From Flavobacterium ginsengisoli (GTDB lineage: Bacteria > Bacteroidota > Bacteroidia > Flavobacteriales > Flavobacteriaceae), in the NCBI RefSeq assembly GCF_029625315.1, contig NZ_CP121110.1:186001-250000 (forward strand): a stretch of DNA of 64,000 nucleotides. The letters run 5' to 3'. Of this stretch, positions 1 through 11,614 are shown in pieces. The notes under the pieces are model-generated. The model ran no database searches. It saw nothing but the letters and a program-made list of their open reading frames with translations, and was not told the origin of the DNA. The translations under genes and the position numbers were made by a program. The number at the start of each line of letters is the position of its first letter. Within the stretch, counting starts at the first letter, position 1.

Positions 1-1
1 T

Positions 2-3000
2 GCTAAAGATCCTGCCGACAATTTTATTTTATCTTTTTGTGAAGACGAAAAAAAGAATGTTTGGGTAGGTACAGACGGCGCAGGTTTAAAATATTGGGAT
101 AGAAAAAACAATTCGTACACCAATTATGGAAATTCGCTTTCCAGTCCTTTTATTACCGGAATTGTTCGCGATAATAATAACGACATTTGGGTTTCTACTT
201 GGGCGGGAGGAATCAATAAAATAAGCAAGAATACGAATAATGTAAAACACTATTCTTGTTATAATTCTCATACAAAGCAAACCGAGAAAAATATCTGGTT
301 TGTATTTAAAGATTCAAAATCAAATATTTGGGCAAGTGCTACAAATGAAGGTTCGTTGTACCTTTTAAATAGAAATAAAGATGCTTTTGAACTTTTTGAT
401 AAAAGGATTGATAACCTGCAATGCATAACCGAAACTTCAGATGGAAAGTTATGGGCAGGAAATTACACTTCACTTTTGTCAATTGATAAAGAGACTAAAA
501 AAATCACTAAAAAAGCGATTGGAAATCCTATTAGATGTATTTATGAAGATAAAAATAAAAATCTCTGGATAGGAACTCAAGAAGGAGGTTTACTATTATT
601 TGATAGAAAAACAAATACTTTTAAAAGACAGACTATTGACGATGGTTTGCCTTCTAATACTATTTTAAGATTACTAGAAGATAATGAAGGCAACTTGTGG
701 ATGAGTACTTATAATGGAATATGCAGATACGATAAAAGAAGTAAAACCTTCCGTAATTTCTCTGTGAATGATGGACTTCAAAGCAATCAGTTTAGTTTTA
801 ATGCCGGAATCAAACTTTCATCTGGCGAATTTCTTTTTGGAGGGATTAACGGATTTAATATTTTTTACCCTAAATCGATAAAAGGCTTCAATCAAAAGAA
901 TACTATTTTACTGACTGATTTTTATGTCAACAATCAGTTGATTGAAGAAACGAATGCAGAAGTTGCTACCGATTCTGATAAAATTAAAGAGGTTAGTTTA
1001 GAATACGATCAAACGACTTTATCATTAGAATTTGTTGCTTTAGATTACAACAATGCAGACAAGATAAATTACGCTTACTTTTTAGATGGTTGGGATGAGC
1101 AATGGAATTATGTGGGACAGACCCGAAAAGCAAATTATTCAAGACTTCCTGAAGGAAAATATACTTTTAAAGTTAAAACAACCAATTTTAAAGGAGGTTG
1201 GAATAAAGAGGTCAGTCTCATTTCAATAGAAGTTTTGCCGCCTTGGTACAGAACCTGGTGGGCCTATACTTTATATCTTTTAGCAATTGGCGGATTATTG
1301 TTTTTATATCTCGATTACAATAAAAACAAAGAAAAATTAAAATATAAGGTCAAAATCGCTGAGCTTGAAAGCAAGAAAGAAAAAGAGATTGCAGAAAAGC
1401 AGTCGTCTATGTTTACTTATATTTCGCATGAATTTAGAACACCACTTTCATTAATCATAAATCCGTTAAAAAAAGCAGTACAGAAAGAAAATGTCGAGAA
1501 CGGCTCTTCTGGAAGCGATTTGGCTATTGCGCATCGAAATGCCAGAAGATTATTGAGTTTGGTAGATCAACTGCTTTTATTAAGAAAAGCCGAAAATGAT
1601 GCTGATGCTTTGCGTTTATCTCCAATTAATGTAAATAATCTTTCTAATGAAGTTTATCAATGTTTTGTGAATCAGGCAAAAGATAAAAACATCAATTATA
1701 ATTTTAGAATTCCAAATCATGAAATTACTATAATTGGAGATTATGAAAAGATAGAAATTTCATTATTCAATTTAATGTCAAATGCTTTTAAATACACACC
1801 AATTGGAGGCGAAATCAATCTGACTTTGACAGAAAACGATGAAAAGGTTTTTCTAGAAATATCGGATAACGGAGACGGAATTGATAAGAAAGACATTGAT
1901 GTTATTTTTGAAAAATTCAAACAGATTAATTCAAAAGTTTCTGTTGGAACCGGTTTTGGTATTGGACTTTATATTGTTAAATATTTTGTTGACAAACATA
2001 AAGGATCTGTAACTTGTAGCAGTGAAGCTGGAAAAGGAAGCACTTTTAAATTGGCATTTTTAAAAGGAAACAGTCATTTTGAAGATGTAGAAATTACCAA
2101 TGAAAAACCGCAAAGAAGCCAATTATTTGACGAATTAATTCCTGATGAAATAGAAGAGCCAATTTCGACAGCAACAACTTCAATTGCAGATAGCGATTTC
2201 AAAAAGACAATGTTAACCGATAAACGCACTGTTTTAATCATTGATGATAATGCAGAAATTCGAGCTTATCTAATTAAGCTTTTTGCTGATAGTTACATTG
2301 TTTATAGCGCAGAAAATGGCGAAGAAGGTTTAAAAATGACTAAAAAACATATGCCAGATCTTGTCATTAGTGATATTACTATGGAAGAAATGGATGGTTT
2401 AGAATTATGTCGAAGAATAAAAGAAGACAACACCTTATCGCATATTCCAGTTATTTTATTGACAGCATCTAAAAACCCAGAAACGCATTTGCAAGGAATT
2501 AATGAAGGTGCAGATGATTATATCACCAAACCTTTTGACGATGATATTCTTACGGCTCGTGTTGAATCTTTACTAAGAAATCGTCATAATCTACGCACTT
2601 ATTTCTTAGACAGTATTACATTAAAAGAAAACACGCAGAAAGTTCCGGTCGAATATCAGCAGATGCTTAAAAAATGTATCGAAATTGTTGAAGCTAATAT
2701 TCATAAAAAAGATTTTACAATTCGAACTTTCGCCCTAGAAATGGGAATGAGTCATAGAACGCTTTATACCAAAATCAAAATTATTTCTGGGCAAACTTTA
2801 AATGCTTTTATCCGTTCATTGCGAATTAGAAGAGCAGCGATGTTGATGTTGACTGAAGATATGAACATCACACAAGCAAGTACAGAAGTTGGATTTGAAG
2901 ATCCAAAATATTTCAGACAGCAATTCGTAAAACTTTTTGGGATGACTCCTTCAGAATATATAAAAAAGTATAAAACGTCATTTAATTCTGACTTGAATAT

Positions 3001-3010
3001 TATCAAATAA
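2..3010 (+). CDS. Hybrid two-component sensor/regulator (HTCS), 5' end outside the window
   Basis: The reading frame is open from base 2, so the gene starts left of the window; an internal TTG at 356 is not a real start. The visible part opens with beta-propeller (Reg_prop) repeats carrying W[IV]GT-like motifs such as NVWVGTDGAGL. A Y_Y_Y domain follows, then one membrane segment near 1250-1310. The histidine kinase core has the H box ISHEFRTPLSL (near 1420) and the ATPase motifs NLMSNAFKYTP and GFGIGLYIVKYF. The receiver domain begins at LIIDDN, with the phospho-acceptor Asp in LVISDITMEEM. A C-terminal AraC-type helix-turn-helix ends at 3007. HTCS proteins sense an oligosaccharide in the periplasm and switch on the adjacent PUL. 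Here that would be the SusE/C/D and GH genes downstream on the same strand. The kinase and regulator parts are complete. Confidence 0.95.
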   Translation, partial: AKDPADNFILSFCEDEKKNVWVGTDGAGLKYWDRKNNSYTNYGNSLSSPFITGIVRDNNNDIWVSTWAGGINKISKNTNNVKHYSCYNSHTKQTEKNIWFVFKDSKSNIWASATNEGSLYLLNRNKDAFELFDKRIDNLQCITETSDGKLWAGNYTSLLSIDKETKKITKKAIGNPIRCIYEDKNKNLWIGTQEGGLLLFDRKTNTFKRQTIDDGLPSNTILRLLEDNEGNLWMSTYNGICRYDKRSKTFRNFSVNDGLQSNQFSFNAGIKLSSGEFLFGGINGFNIFYPKSIKGFNQKNTILLTDFYVNNQLIEETNAEVATDSDKIKEVSLEYDQTTLSLEFVALDYNNADKINYAYFLDGWDEQWNYVGQTRKANYSRLPEGKYTFKVKTTNFKGGWNKEVSLISIEVLPPWYRTWWAYTLYLLAIGGLLFLYLDYNKNKEKLKYKVKIAELESKKEKEIAEKQSSMFTYISHEFRTPLSLIINPLKKAVQKENVENGSSGSDLAIAHRNARRLLSLVDQLLLLRKAENDADALRLSPINVNNLSNEVYQCFVNQAKDKNINYNFRIPNHEITIIGDYEKIEISLFNLMSNAFKYTPIGGEINLTLTENDEKVFLEISDNGDGIDKKDIDVIFEKFKQINSKVSVGTGFGIGLYIVKYFVDKHKGSVTCSSEAGKGSTFKLAFLKGNSHFEDVEITNEKPQRSQLFDELIPDEIEEPISTATTSIADSDFKKTMLTDKRTVLIIDDNAEIRAYLIKLFADSYIVYSAENGEEGLKMTKKHMPDLVISDITMEEMDGLELCRRIKEDNTLSHIPVILLTASKNPETHLQGINEGADDYITKPFDDDILTARVESLLRNRHNLRTYFLDSITLKENTQKVPVEYQQMLKKCIEIVEANIHKKDFTIRTFALEMGMSHRTLYTKIKIISGQTLNAFIRSLRIRRAAMLMLTEDMNITQASTEVGFEDPKYFRQQFVKLFGMTPSEYIKKYKTSFNSDLNIIK

Positions 3011-3394
3011 TGCAACTAACATTATTTTATTACTGCATTATTTTCTTGTTTTTTTTAAAATCAATTAAAATCTTCTATTCAACTTAAACGTTTTAGCTGA
3101 AAAAATGCTGTTTTTTCAATAATTATAAATTTCTCAAAAATACTGTCTTATTTTTTAATAGTCTTTAAAATTTATTTCAAAATAATAGTTAATTGCAATT
3201 TTGACCTCCTTTTTTTCCAATTTACCCCTCCTTAAAAGTGTTATTTAAACATTTCTTTGCGGTAATAGCAATCACGAATTAGATTATTGCTGTTAGTTAT
3301 AAGTGTTAATATCAAGATAGTTTGTTATCTGTTTAAAGAGGTGAGCACTCTTTAAATTTTAGATCAGTAATGATTGGTTTGCGTTACTTATCAG

Positions 3395-3423
3395 CCCGCA
3401 GTTTAAAAAAAATAAACTGCGGG
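3395..3423. terminator. Perfect hairpin in the 637-bp gap between HTCS and the SusE-like gene
   Basis: Two perfect 11-base arms (CCCGCAGTTTA at 3395-3405 and its complement at 3413-3423) flank an A-rich loop. It lies 385 bases after the HTCS stop and 225 bases before the next start. It may end the HTCS transcript or form part of a long leader of the PUL mRNA. Only a short TTAATTAAAA tract follows, not a clean T run. The rest of 3011-3647 is very AT-rich and I see no gene or convincing TAnnTTTG box in it. Confidence 0.6.
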
Positions 3424-3647
3424 TTAATTAAAAATGACACTTATATAACCTGAAGTAAAATCAAAAAAAAGGAAATATCTAACAATTAACCAAACTCAAT
3501 AGAATATGAAAATGACCACTTAATTATGTAATGCTGTTTTTTTTCTGCCTCAGACAAAAAATAGTAAAACCTTGAATAACCTACAAAATTAAAACAAGCT
3601 TTCATTTTAGAAAGAAAACTAACTAACCTAACCTTAAAACTAAAGAA

Positions 3648-5046
3648 ATGAAAAAAAATGTATTTTTATTTTTTCTTGCCCTTTTTGGCTTTCTTGTAAC
3701 CGGATGTCAAAATAATGAATCAGGATTTCCAAGTTCTGATAATCCTACGGTGGTAGTTTCTACAAAAGAGATTTATGGAGCTCCGAGTAGAAAATTTGAA
3801 ATCAAAGCCGCACTTGCAGACGATTTAGGATTAAAAAGTGTAGAAATTCAAATTCCAGAATTATCACTAGATAAAGTAATTAGCTTTAAAACAGATCCGC
3901 TTTTAAAAACTTACGATTTAAGTTACTTTTTTGAAGTTCCTGCAAATAGAGGAACTTCTGAATCTTTTAAAATAAAATTGGTAATTACAGACGTTTCTGG
4001 AAATGTTGTAAACGAAGAAATCAATTTACGCCTTGATGGTGAATTTGCACCGCCAAGCATTACAATGATAACACCAAAAGAAGGTGCAGTTATCTTGTTG
4101 TCTACAAGTAATGAAATGCCAGTAAATTTTGTCGTAAACGACGATTCAGGAATTGATTATATACAAGTAAAATGTGAGGCTCTTGGCATTGACGAAATGA
4201 TACAGTTAACAGATTCTCCTCAATCTTATACTTTCAACAAAACTTACACTTTGCCTGTAACTGCTGCAGATTATGTATTAACGATTACTGCAAAAGACAA
4301 ATTTGCAATTCCGAATACAGGATCATTAAACGTAAATATTGTAGCAACAAACGAATATCCTGCAATTTATTTATGCGATCAGCCAAAGGGAACAAACCTA
4401 ACGACAGATGCAGTGGGAGTTCCAATGTATTTCCATGAGAAAGACGGACAAGATTTCGAATTTAAATATTATGCTGACAAAGACAACAAAGAAGTTTATT
4501 TCTTAGGTCAAGAATCAGATTTTGCACCGCATTGTTTTGGTTTAAATGCAGCTGGAGAATTAGTAGATGATGTGACTTCAACAGCAATTATTTTACCTAC
4601 AAAAGGATATTATAAGATTAAAGTAAATCCAAATACACTAAAATATACTGTAGAAAAATATACACCAACAAGCAAAGTTTGGGCAGATGTTGCAAACGGT
4701 TTATGGCATGATGATGCTTGCACAAAGAAAACCATTCGTAAGTGTTTGTGGTGGCGGAATCGACGGTGCAAACTGGGATACATGGAATGCTTGGGTAGTT
4801 ACAAAACTTCATCTAGCAAATAATGCAAGCAATCCATATCAATTAGTTGGAGAATATACTTTGACAGGAACTCTAGAAGCAACTTTTACAGGACAATGGT
4901 GGGATCCATCTTGGAGGTTAATCAAAAATGGTATTGCAACAATGTCGCCAGGAGAAAACGGAAATGCTAAATATCCTGCAGCGCCTGGAGTTTACAAAGT
5001 AGTTTTAGATACTGAGTTGGAAAGAGTATTTATAACAAAAAAATAG
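3648..5046 (+). CDS. SusE/SusF-like surface glycan-binding lipoprotein (one frameshift at 4716)
   Basis: The N-terminus is a lipoprotein signal (MKKNVFLFFLALFGFLVTGC) with the lipid-bearing Cys in VTGC. Ig-like beta-sandwich sequence follows, and the C-terminal part ends in a SusE/F-like GVYKVVLDTELERVF strand. After repair it would be 465 residues. The frame breaks at GCTTGC (4716-4721); reading GCTGC joins DDAAQRKPFVSVCGGGIDGANW in one frame. Lying immediately upstream of susC, it is most likely the outer-membrane binding protein that feeds glycan to the SusCD pair. The sugar it binds cannot be told from the sequence. SusE/F-like domains are poorly conserved, so the family call rests on position, lipobox and C-terminal pattern. 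Confidence 0.75.
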
Positions 5047-5092
5047 TTGGTTATAACCTTGTTGTAACATTTAACAAATAAAACAGCTTAAT

Positions 5093-8000
5093 ATGAAATT
5101 TAAATATATAGGATTTTTTATTGCCCTTTTGTGTACTGCTGTATCTTTTGGACAAATAAAAATAAAAGGTACTGTTAAGGATAAAGCCAATGTGCCGATT
5201 CCGGAGTGAATGTAATGGTGAAGGGAACTTCAACATCTGCAAGCAACTGATTTTGATGGAAATTATGTAATCAATGTTCCAAATAAAAATGCACAAATCG
5301 AATTTTCATTCGTTGGTTTTACTTCTCAAGTTGTACCAGTTGGAGATAAAACAGAGATTAGTGTAGTAATGCAGGAAGCTAGCCAAGCATTAGATGAGAT
5401 AGTTGTGGTAGGTTATGCGGCGGTTAAAAAGAGCGATGTAACGAGTTCGATATCTTCTGTAAAAGGAAAAGAATTGCAAACTATGACTGTTGGTAACGTT
5501 GCCGAATCACTTCAAGGAAAAGTTTCTGGGGTGCAAGTAACAGGACAAGGTGGTCCAGGTGCACAGCCAAGAGTTTTAATTCGTGGTATTTCGACTTTAA
5601 ACTTAAACACAGATCCGCTTTACGTAGTTGACGGAATTCCGATGGGAACGAGCATTAATTTCTTAAGCAATAACGAAATTGAATCTTTGGAGGTTTTAAA
5701 AGATGCTTCTGCAAGCGCAATTTATGGTTCTCGTGCTTCGAATGGAGTTATTCTGATTACAACTAAAAAAGGAAAAGTTGGAAAAACTAGATTCAACTTT
5801 GATTTGAGCTCTGGTATGCAGATAATGAATAATCCTTACAATATGGCAGACGCCGAAGGTTATGCAAGAATAATGAACACGGCTTATAACAATTCAGGTT
5901 ATTCAGATTATCTTCCGAATCCTTCTCAATACAGAGGAAAAACAACAGATTGGTGGAAAGCAGGAATTAGAACTGGAACCCCTGTTACAAATGCTTCATT
6001 AGGTGTAACTGGAGGTTCTGATAAACACACTTACGCTATAAGTTTAAACTATTACGATTCTGATTCAATGTATGGTGTTGGAGGTTGGGAAAGAGTTACA
6101 ATGAGAATCGCAAATGATTTTAAATTCACAGATAAATTCTCAGCAGGAATTACTTTAAACCCTCGTTATGAAACTTGGGGAGCGCCAAACAATTGGGCAG
6201 ATTTTGATAAAATTGATCCAATTACGCCAATTTACAAACCAGCAGACCAGTTAAGCGGAACTGAAAATGAATACAGCATTTATGCAAGATCTCCTTCTTA
6301 CGTATGGAATCCAGTTGCTGCCGTAAAACGTTATGATGATTATACCAATAAGTACAACTTAAATACGAACGGATATTTACAATACGAACCAATCAAAGGT
6401 TTAGTATTTCGTACACAAGCGTCTATTGAAGTTGGAGATGAAACAAGAAATAAATTTACGCCCGATTTTGTAATTGATGCAAGCACACGAAAAGCAAGAA
6501 ATCAATAGTGTTGAAAAATGGAATACTACAAATGTTGATTGGACTTGGCAAAATACCATTACCTATTCTAAAAAATTTGCAGAAAAACACAACGCTTCTT
6601 TGATGATTGGTAACACAATGGAAGAATACAATGGAAATAATCTTTGGGGTTACGGTGAAGGTGTTCCAAACAATTCAGATTCAATGAGAGAGCTAAATGC
6701 GGCTACTAAAAACAAAGACAGTAAAGGTAACAGCTGGTCTAGTTCGTTGATGTCTTATATTTCTCGTTTTTCTTATAACTACGATGGTAAATACTATTTC
6801 ACAGGAACATTTAGACGTGATGGTTCTTCTAAATTCATGACCAATAACAAATGGGCAAATTTCCCTTCGGCATCGGTTTCTTGGAGAATTTTAAACGAAG
6901 GTTTTATGGAATCTGCAAAAGATGTGGTTAGTGATCTTAGATTAAGAGCTGGATGGGGTAAAGTAGGTAATCAAGGTTTGCCAGATGCGGTTTACCAATC
7001 TAATATCGGACAAAATTATTATACAATTGGTGGCGAAGTAGTAGATACTTCTTATCCGTCTTCAATGGCAAACAAAGACATTAAATGGGAAACGGTAGAA
7101 GATATGAGTTTCGGACTTGATTTCGGATTTTGGAAAAATAAAGTTTCAGGTTCATTGGAATATTATCAAAAAGAAACCCACGATATGTTGTTCTTAAAAC
7201 AGTTTCCAACTTACAGCGGATTTCCAGGATATTCAACTATGTGGACAAATGTTGGTTCTATGAGATCAAGCGGTATCGATTTATTGCTTTCTTATAAAGA
7301 TAAAAAAGGCGATTTCTCGTATGGTGTAGACTTGACTTTTACAACCGTAAATGTTGAAATGCTGACGCTTTCTGCTGATGGCGAGAAACTATACGGATCT
7401 GGAAACAGAACTTTGACTGTAAAAGGCGATGTGCCAGGATATTTCTACGGATATGTTGCCGATGGATTATTCCAAAACCAAACAGAATTAAACTCGCATA
7501 CAGATCAACACGGAACCAAATTACAGCCGTATGCACAAGTAGGAGATGTTCGTTTTAAAGATGTAAACGGTGATGGAAAAATTGATGAAAAAGACAGAAC
7601 AAAAATTGGTTCTCCTTGGGCAGATTACAATGTAGGTCTGAATTTAAACTTTGGTTATAAAAACTTTGATTTAGTTGCTAATTTCTATTCTAGCATTGGA
7701 AACGAAATTGTAAACCAAAACATTTCAGATTTATATAATGGAGCAAGTCTAACAAACAAAGTTAGCGGATTAGAGCAAATGGCTTGGCATGGTGAAGGAA
7801 CTTCAAATTACATTCCGCGTTTATCAAAAGATGATAACAACGAAAACTTTACCAAATTCTCTTCTCTTTATGTTGAAGACGGTTCTTTCGTTCGTATGAA
7901 AAATTTACAGTTAGGATATTCTTTCTACAACAAATTTGGTTTAGATAAATTAAGAATTTCATTGTCTGGACAGAATTTATGGACATGGACAAAATACACA

Positions 8001-8126
8001 GGAGTTGATCCTGAAGTAGCCGGAGGAGATCCTGATAAAGGAGACAGAGTAAAAGGATCAGGTTTTGGAGGATGGAACTATCCAGTACAGCCAACAATCT
8101 TGATGGGGCTTAATGTTGCATTTTAA
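5093..8126 (+). CDS. SusC-family TonB-dependent outer-membrane transporter (three indels)
   Basis: It starts at ATG 5093 (MKFKYIGFFIALLCTAVSFG, a signal peptide). A carboxypeptidase-like regulatory domain (TDFDGNYVINVP) follows, then the TonB box region DEIVVVGYAAVKKSDV, the plug (VLIRGISTLN, DPLYVVDGIP, EVLKDASASAIYGSRASNGVI) and the barrel, ending in an aromatic C-terminal strand (ILMGLNVAF). Three single-base errors break it. At 5201 CCGG should read CCGGG (IPGVNV). At 5239 GCAAGC should read GCAGC (SAATDFDG). At 6479 GCAAGC should read GCAGC (IDAAHEKQE). Repaired length is about 1010 residues, normal for SusC. It imports glycan fragments with the SusD partner encoded 11 bases downstream. 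Confidence 0.95.
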
Positions 8127-8137
8127 TCAAAACGATC

Positions 8138-9740
8138 ATGAAAAAAATTATAGTATCAATCATAGCTTTCTCTTTGTTTTCAGCTTCTTGCAGTGATTTC
8201 ATCGAAAAAGAGCAAAGAGGAACCCAGACTTTAGAGAACTATTTTCAAACAGTACAAGAGTGTGAAAATTATACCAACGAATTAACAAAAAGGTTATTGC
8301 TTCCTAACGACTGGTGGACATTAGTAGCACCAAGAGTAACGAACGAGATGTCAACCGATGACGCTTGGATGGGAAATACCGGACAGGACAGTGGTGCGCA
8401 CAGACCTGCTTCACAGTATCTAATTACTCCCGATAATATGGGAGATATGAACAGTATCTACACAGCACATTATTACACCATTCAATCGGCAAATATTGGT
8501 TTAGAGAGAATGGCTTCATCGCCACTTACAGATGCGCAGAAAAACCAATATATGGGAGAATCCTTATTCGTACGTGCTTATTGCTACTACGAATTGGTAA
8601 ATCTTTTTGGAGGAGTTCCCTTGTATACAAAATCTTTAGGAACAGGAGATTTAACTTTAGAGAGAAGCTCTGCGGCAGACGTATATGCGCAAATTGAAAC
8701 AGATCTTAAAGATTCGGCAACAGAAATTAGAAAGCGCTCCTGTAAATAAAGATGGTAGAATAAACAAATGGGCAGCTTATGCTTTATTAGCTCGTGTTTC
8801 ATTGTTTCAAGAAAAATGGGCTGAAGCTAAAACATATTCAAACAAAGTAATCACTGAAGGACCTTTTGCGCTTGAGGCTGATTTCTTAAATATCTGGAAT
8901 GTAAACAACCATAACGGAATTGAATCGATTTTAGAAGCACAATCTTCATCAGTTCAAAATAGAGATTTAGGTTCTGCATTACCAACTTTAGCGGGAGCAA
9001 GAGGAGAAGACAAAAAGAATTTTCCAAGTAATGATGCCGCTGATGTTTTAGACGGATGGGGATGGTGTATGCCAACGAGCGATTTAGAAAATGCTTATCT
9101 TTCTGAAAATGACGTAATTCGTCGCAGAAGTACCATTACAAAATGGGGAGAAGTCGCTTACGGAGATGAGGTTTTAAATCCAACTCATAAATTCAGTTTA
9201 AACGATAACAAATCAGGACGTATTTGCCGTAAATATTACATTCCAATTGCAACACGTCGTTCATTAGATAAAAAAGACGGTCACTTGCCATTAAATATTC
9301 CGTTGATTCGTTTAGCAGAAATGTATTTGACAAGAGCAGAAGCAAATTATCACTTAGGAGGAGATGCTTTAACAGATATCAATGTAATTAGAGCTCGTGT
9401 AAAATTAGATCCAAAAACAGGAATTTCTGGACCAACTTTATTGAAACAAATCTACAAAGAGCGTCGTTTAGAATTGGCTTTTGAAGGGCTTCGTTTATTT
9501 GATATCCGTCGCGAAAAAGATCCAACAACAGGAAGACCAGTTATCGAATCTTTAATGGGACCAAACGGAACCTTTGTAAAGTATAATTTGAGTTCTACTG
9601 ACCCTTATGAAACAACCAATTTGAGAGAACCGCAAGACAAAGGAATCAACTTTGACCCTTCTAAGCACTTATTATGGCCAATTCCACAATTAGAAATTGA
9701 CTTAAGCGGTAATTTAATCAAACAAAATCCTGGTTATTAA
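8138..9740 (+). CDS. SusD-family glycan-binding lipoprotein (one frameshift near 8724)
   Basis: The lipoprotein signal MKKIIVSIIAFSLFSASC places the lipidated Cys at residue 18. SusD/RagB-type sequence follows: TPR-like helices (LFVRAYCYYELVNLFGGVPLYT), then PLIRLAEMYLTRAEA and the typical C-terminus KERRLELAFEGLRLFDIRR ... LLWPIPQLEI ... NPGY. The frame breaks in an A run near 8724; one A fewer gives DSATELESAPVNKDGR. Repaired length is 533 residues. It lies 11 bases after susC and one base before the first GH30 gene, so all are probably one transcript. It forms the lid of the SusC channel and binds the glycan at the cell surface. Confidence 0.95.
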
Positions 9741-9741
9741 G

Positions 9742-11379
9742 ATGAGCATCTTTAAAGGAAATAAAGTAAGTCTGCTGTGTGCAGGCTTGCTTTCTGCAAG
9801 TTCGCTTTTTATGAGTCGCGATTCTGATAAATCTGATAGCTCGAGTTCAGAAAGTGGCACAGCAGCATTGAATATTAGTTTAGATATGAATCTTCAAACA
9901 ATGGAAAGTTTTGGAGCTTCGGATGCTTGGCAATGTAATTTCATTGGAAAAAATTGGCCTACTGATAAAAAGAATAAAATAGCAGATTTATTATTCAGTC
10001 AAGGTGTAGATGCAGACGGAAATCCAAAAGGAATCGGTTTATCATTATGGCGTTTCAATCTTGGAGCAGGAAGTGCAGAACAAGGCGAAGCAAGTGATAT
10101 TACCGACGAATGGAGAAGATCGGAATGTTTTACTACAGATGGAGTTTCGTATAATATGACAAAACAAGCGGGTCAGGTTTGGTTTATGAAAGCCGCAAGA
10201 GAACGTGGCGTAGATAAACTTTTAGCTTTTGCCAACAGTGCTCCAGTTTATTTAACTCAAAATGGAAAAGCACATGCTACAATCAAAGAATTTTACAATT
10301 TAAAAGATGGCAAAATGCCCGATTTGGCCGATTTTTGGACAACATCTTTAGATAAGCTAAAAACAGAACACGGCTTAACAATCGACTACGTGAGTCCGTT
10401 TAATGAACCGCAATACGAATGGGATGGAAGCGGGCAGGAAGGTTCTCCGTCGACAAATGCCAATATTTACAGTTTTGTCAATATCCTTTCTCCAAAATTA
10501 CAAGCGAAAGGACTAGAAGCCAAGATTGTAGTTGGAGAAGCAGGAGCTTACGAACCATTATACAAGACTGTTTCAGGAAAAGAAAGCAGATCCAATCAGA
10601 TTGATTACTTTTTTGCAACCAATTCTACTAAAAACATCGGCAGTTTAAGCAATGTAAAAAAGACAATTTCTGGACACAGTTATTGGCAGGCATGGCCATT
10701 AAGTGAAATGATTTCATCAAGACAAGCTGCCGCTGCGAAAATTCAGTCTGTTGGTGGAGTTAGTCTTTGGTCATCTGAATATTGCGTTTTAGAAAGTCCG
10801 GGAACTGCAGAACTTCCAGGCGGTGCTGGTTCAGGAAGAGATTTAGGAATGTCATTGGCACTTTGGACAGCTCGTATTATTAGTACCGATATTGCCGTTG
10901 GAGGTGTAACGTCTTGGCAATGGTGGACAGCAATTAGTCGTGGCGATTACAAAGATGGTTTAATTCATGTTGATGATGGAGCAAGCAATGGAGCAGGAAA
11001 TGCAGATTACTGTAAAAATGACGGTTACATCAGAGATTCAAAAACACTTTGGGCTTTAGGAAACTTTTCTTTTTTCGTAAAACCAGGAATGGTGAGAGTT
11101 CAGATTCCAAGCATCGATAATTCGACAGCATTAAATGATGTAATGCTTACAGCTTATAAAGATGCTACAAATAAAAAATTGGTAATTGTTGCGGTAAACA
11201 TAAGTAAATCAGCAAAAGCTTATAAATTGAATCTTGCAGGCGGAACAGTAACAGACAACAAATTAACCCCTTATATTACTTCTGAAACAATGAGCTTGAA
11301 AAAAGGAACAGCGGTTGATATTTCTGGCCTTGAAATTCCAGCCAGATCAGTAGTAACTTATGTTGGAACATATAAATAA
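9742..11379 (+). CDS. GH30-family endo-glycanase, probable surface lipoprotein with damaged lipobox
   Basis: A (beta/alpha)8 GH30 enzyme of 545 residues. The acid/base Glu is in SPFNEPQYEW and the nucleophile Glu in LWSSEYCVLE; the C-terminal beta domain ends in IPARSVVTYVG. It shares GFGASDAW, GKNWP and LSLWRFNLGAGS with the second GH30 downstream, so the two are paralogues. The N-terminus looks like a lipoprotein signal but carries SLFMSR where a Cys is expected; AGTCGC at 9814-9819 would be AGCTGC (Ser-Cys) if miscalled. GH30 enzymes of PULs cleave beta-1,6-galactan, beta-1,6-glucan or xylan. With GH2, GH27 and GH43 beside it, beta-1,6-galactan is my first guess, but the specificity is inferred, not visible. 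Confidence 0.88.
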   Translation: MSIFKGNKVSLLCAGLLSASSLFMSRDSDKSDSSSSESGTAALNISLDMNLQTMESFGASDAWQCNFIGKNWPTDKKNKIADLLFSQGVDADGNPKGIGLSLWRFNLGAGSAEQGEASDITDEWRRSECFTTDGVSYNMTKQAGQVWFMKAARERGVDKLLAFANSAPVYLTQNGKAHATIKEFYNLKDGKMPDLADFWTTSLDKLKTEHGLTIDYVSPFNEPQYEWDGSGQEGSPSTNANIYSFVNILSPKLQAKGLEAKIVVGEAGAYEPLYKTVSGKESRSNQIDYFFATNSTKNIGSLSNVKKTISGHSYWQAWPLSEMISSRQAAAAKIQSVGGVSLWSSEYCVLESPGTAELPGGAGSGRDLGMSLALWTARIISTDIAVGGVTSWQWWTAISRGDYKDGLIHVDDGASNGAGNADYCKNDGYIRDSKTLWALGNFSFFVKPGMVRVQIPSIDNSTALNDVMLTAYKDATNKKLVIVAVNISKSAKAYKLNLAGGTVTDNKLTPYITSETMSLKKGTAVDISGLEIPARSVVTYVGTYK

Positions 11380-11471
11380 GTTGCTAGATTCTAAGTTTTG
11401 AAAGATAAGTAGTATTGTGTGCAAACTTTGTCAAAGTTTTAAACTTTGACAAAGTTATTAACCACAAACTT

Positions 11472-11568
11472 GTCATCCCGACGGAGGAGGGATCTCCACA
11501 AATAACTCGACAAAGTAATGAGGGCTTGGTTGATTTATTTACGAAGATTTCTCTTTCGGCGAAATGGC
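11472..11568. repeat. Degenerate REP/MITE-like intergenic element
   Basis: The left end resembles GTCATTTCGACGAAGGAG and the right end resembles AGATTTCTCCTTCGTCGAAA, the ends of the clean copy at 36901-37000. Both ends have drifted and no longer pair well. It lies between the two GH30 genes and may have entered when the pair was duplicated. The remainder of 11380-11614 holds nothing I recognise. Confidence 0.6.
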
Positions 11569-11614
11569 AAAAGACGATAACAAAAATTACGTCAACACGA
11601 AAAATAATAATTAA

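Noticed and set aside
356..3010. Complete HTCS gene starting at TTG 356
   Set aside because: The same frame is open back to base 2 and encodes further propeller repeats, so 356 is internal and the gene is cut by the window edge.
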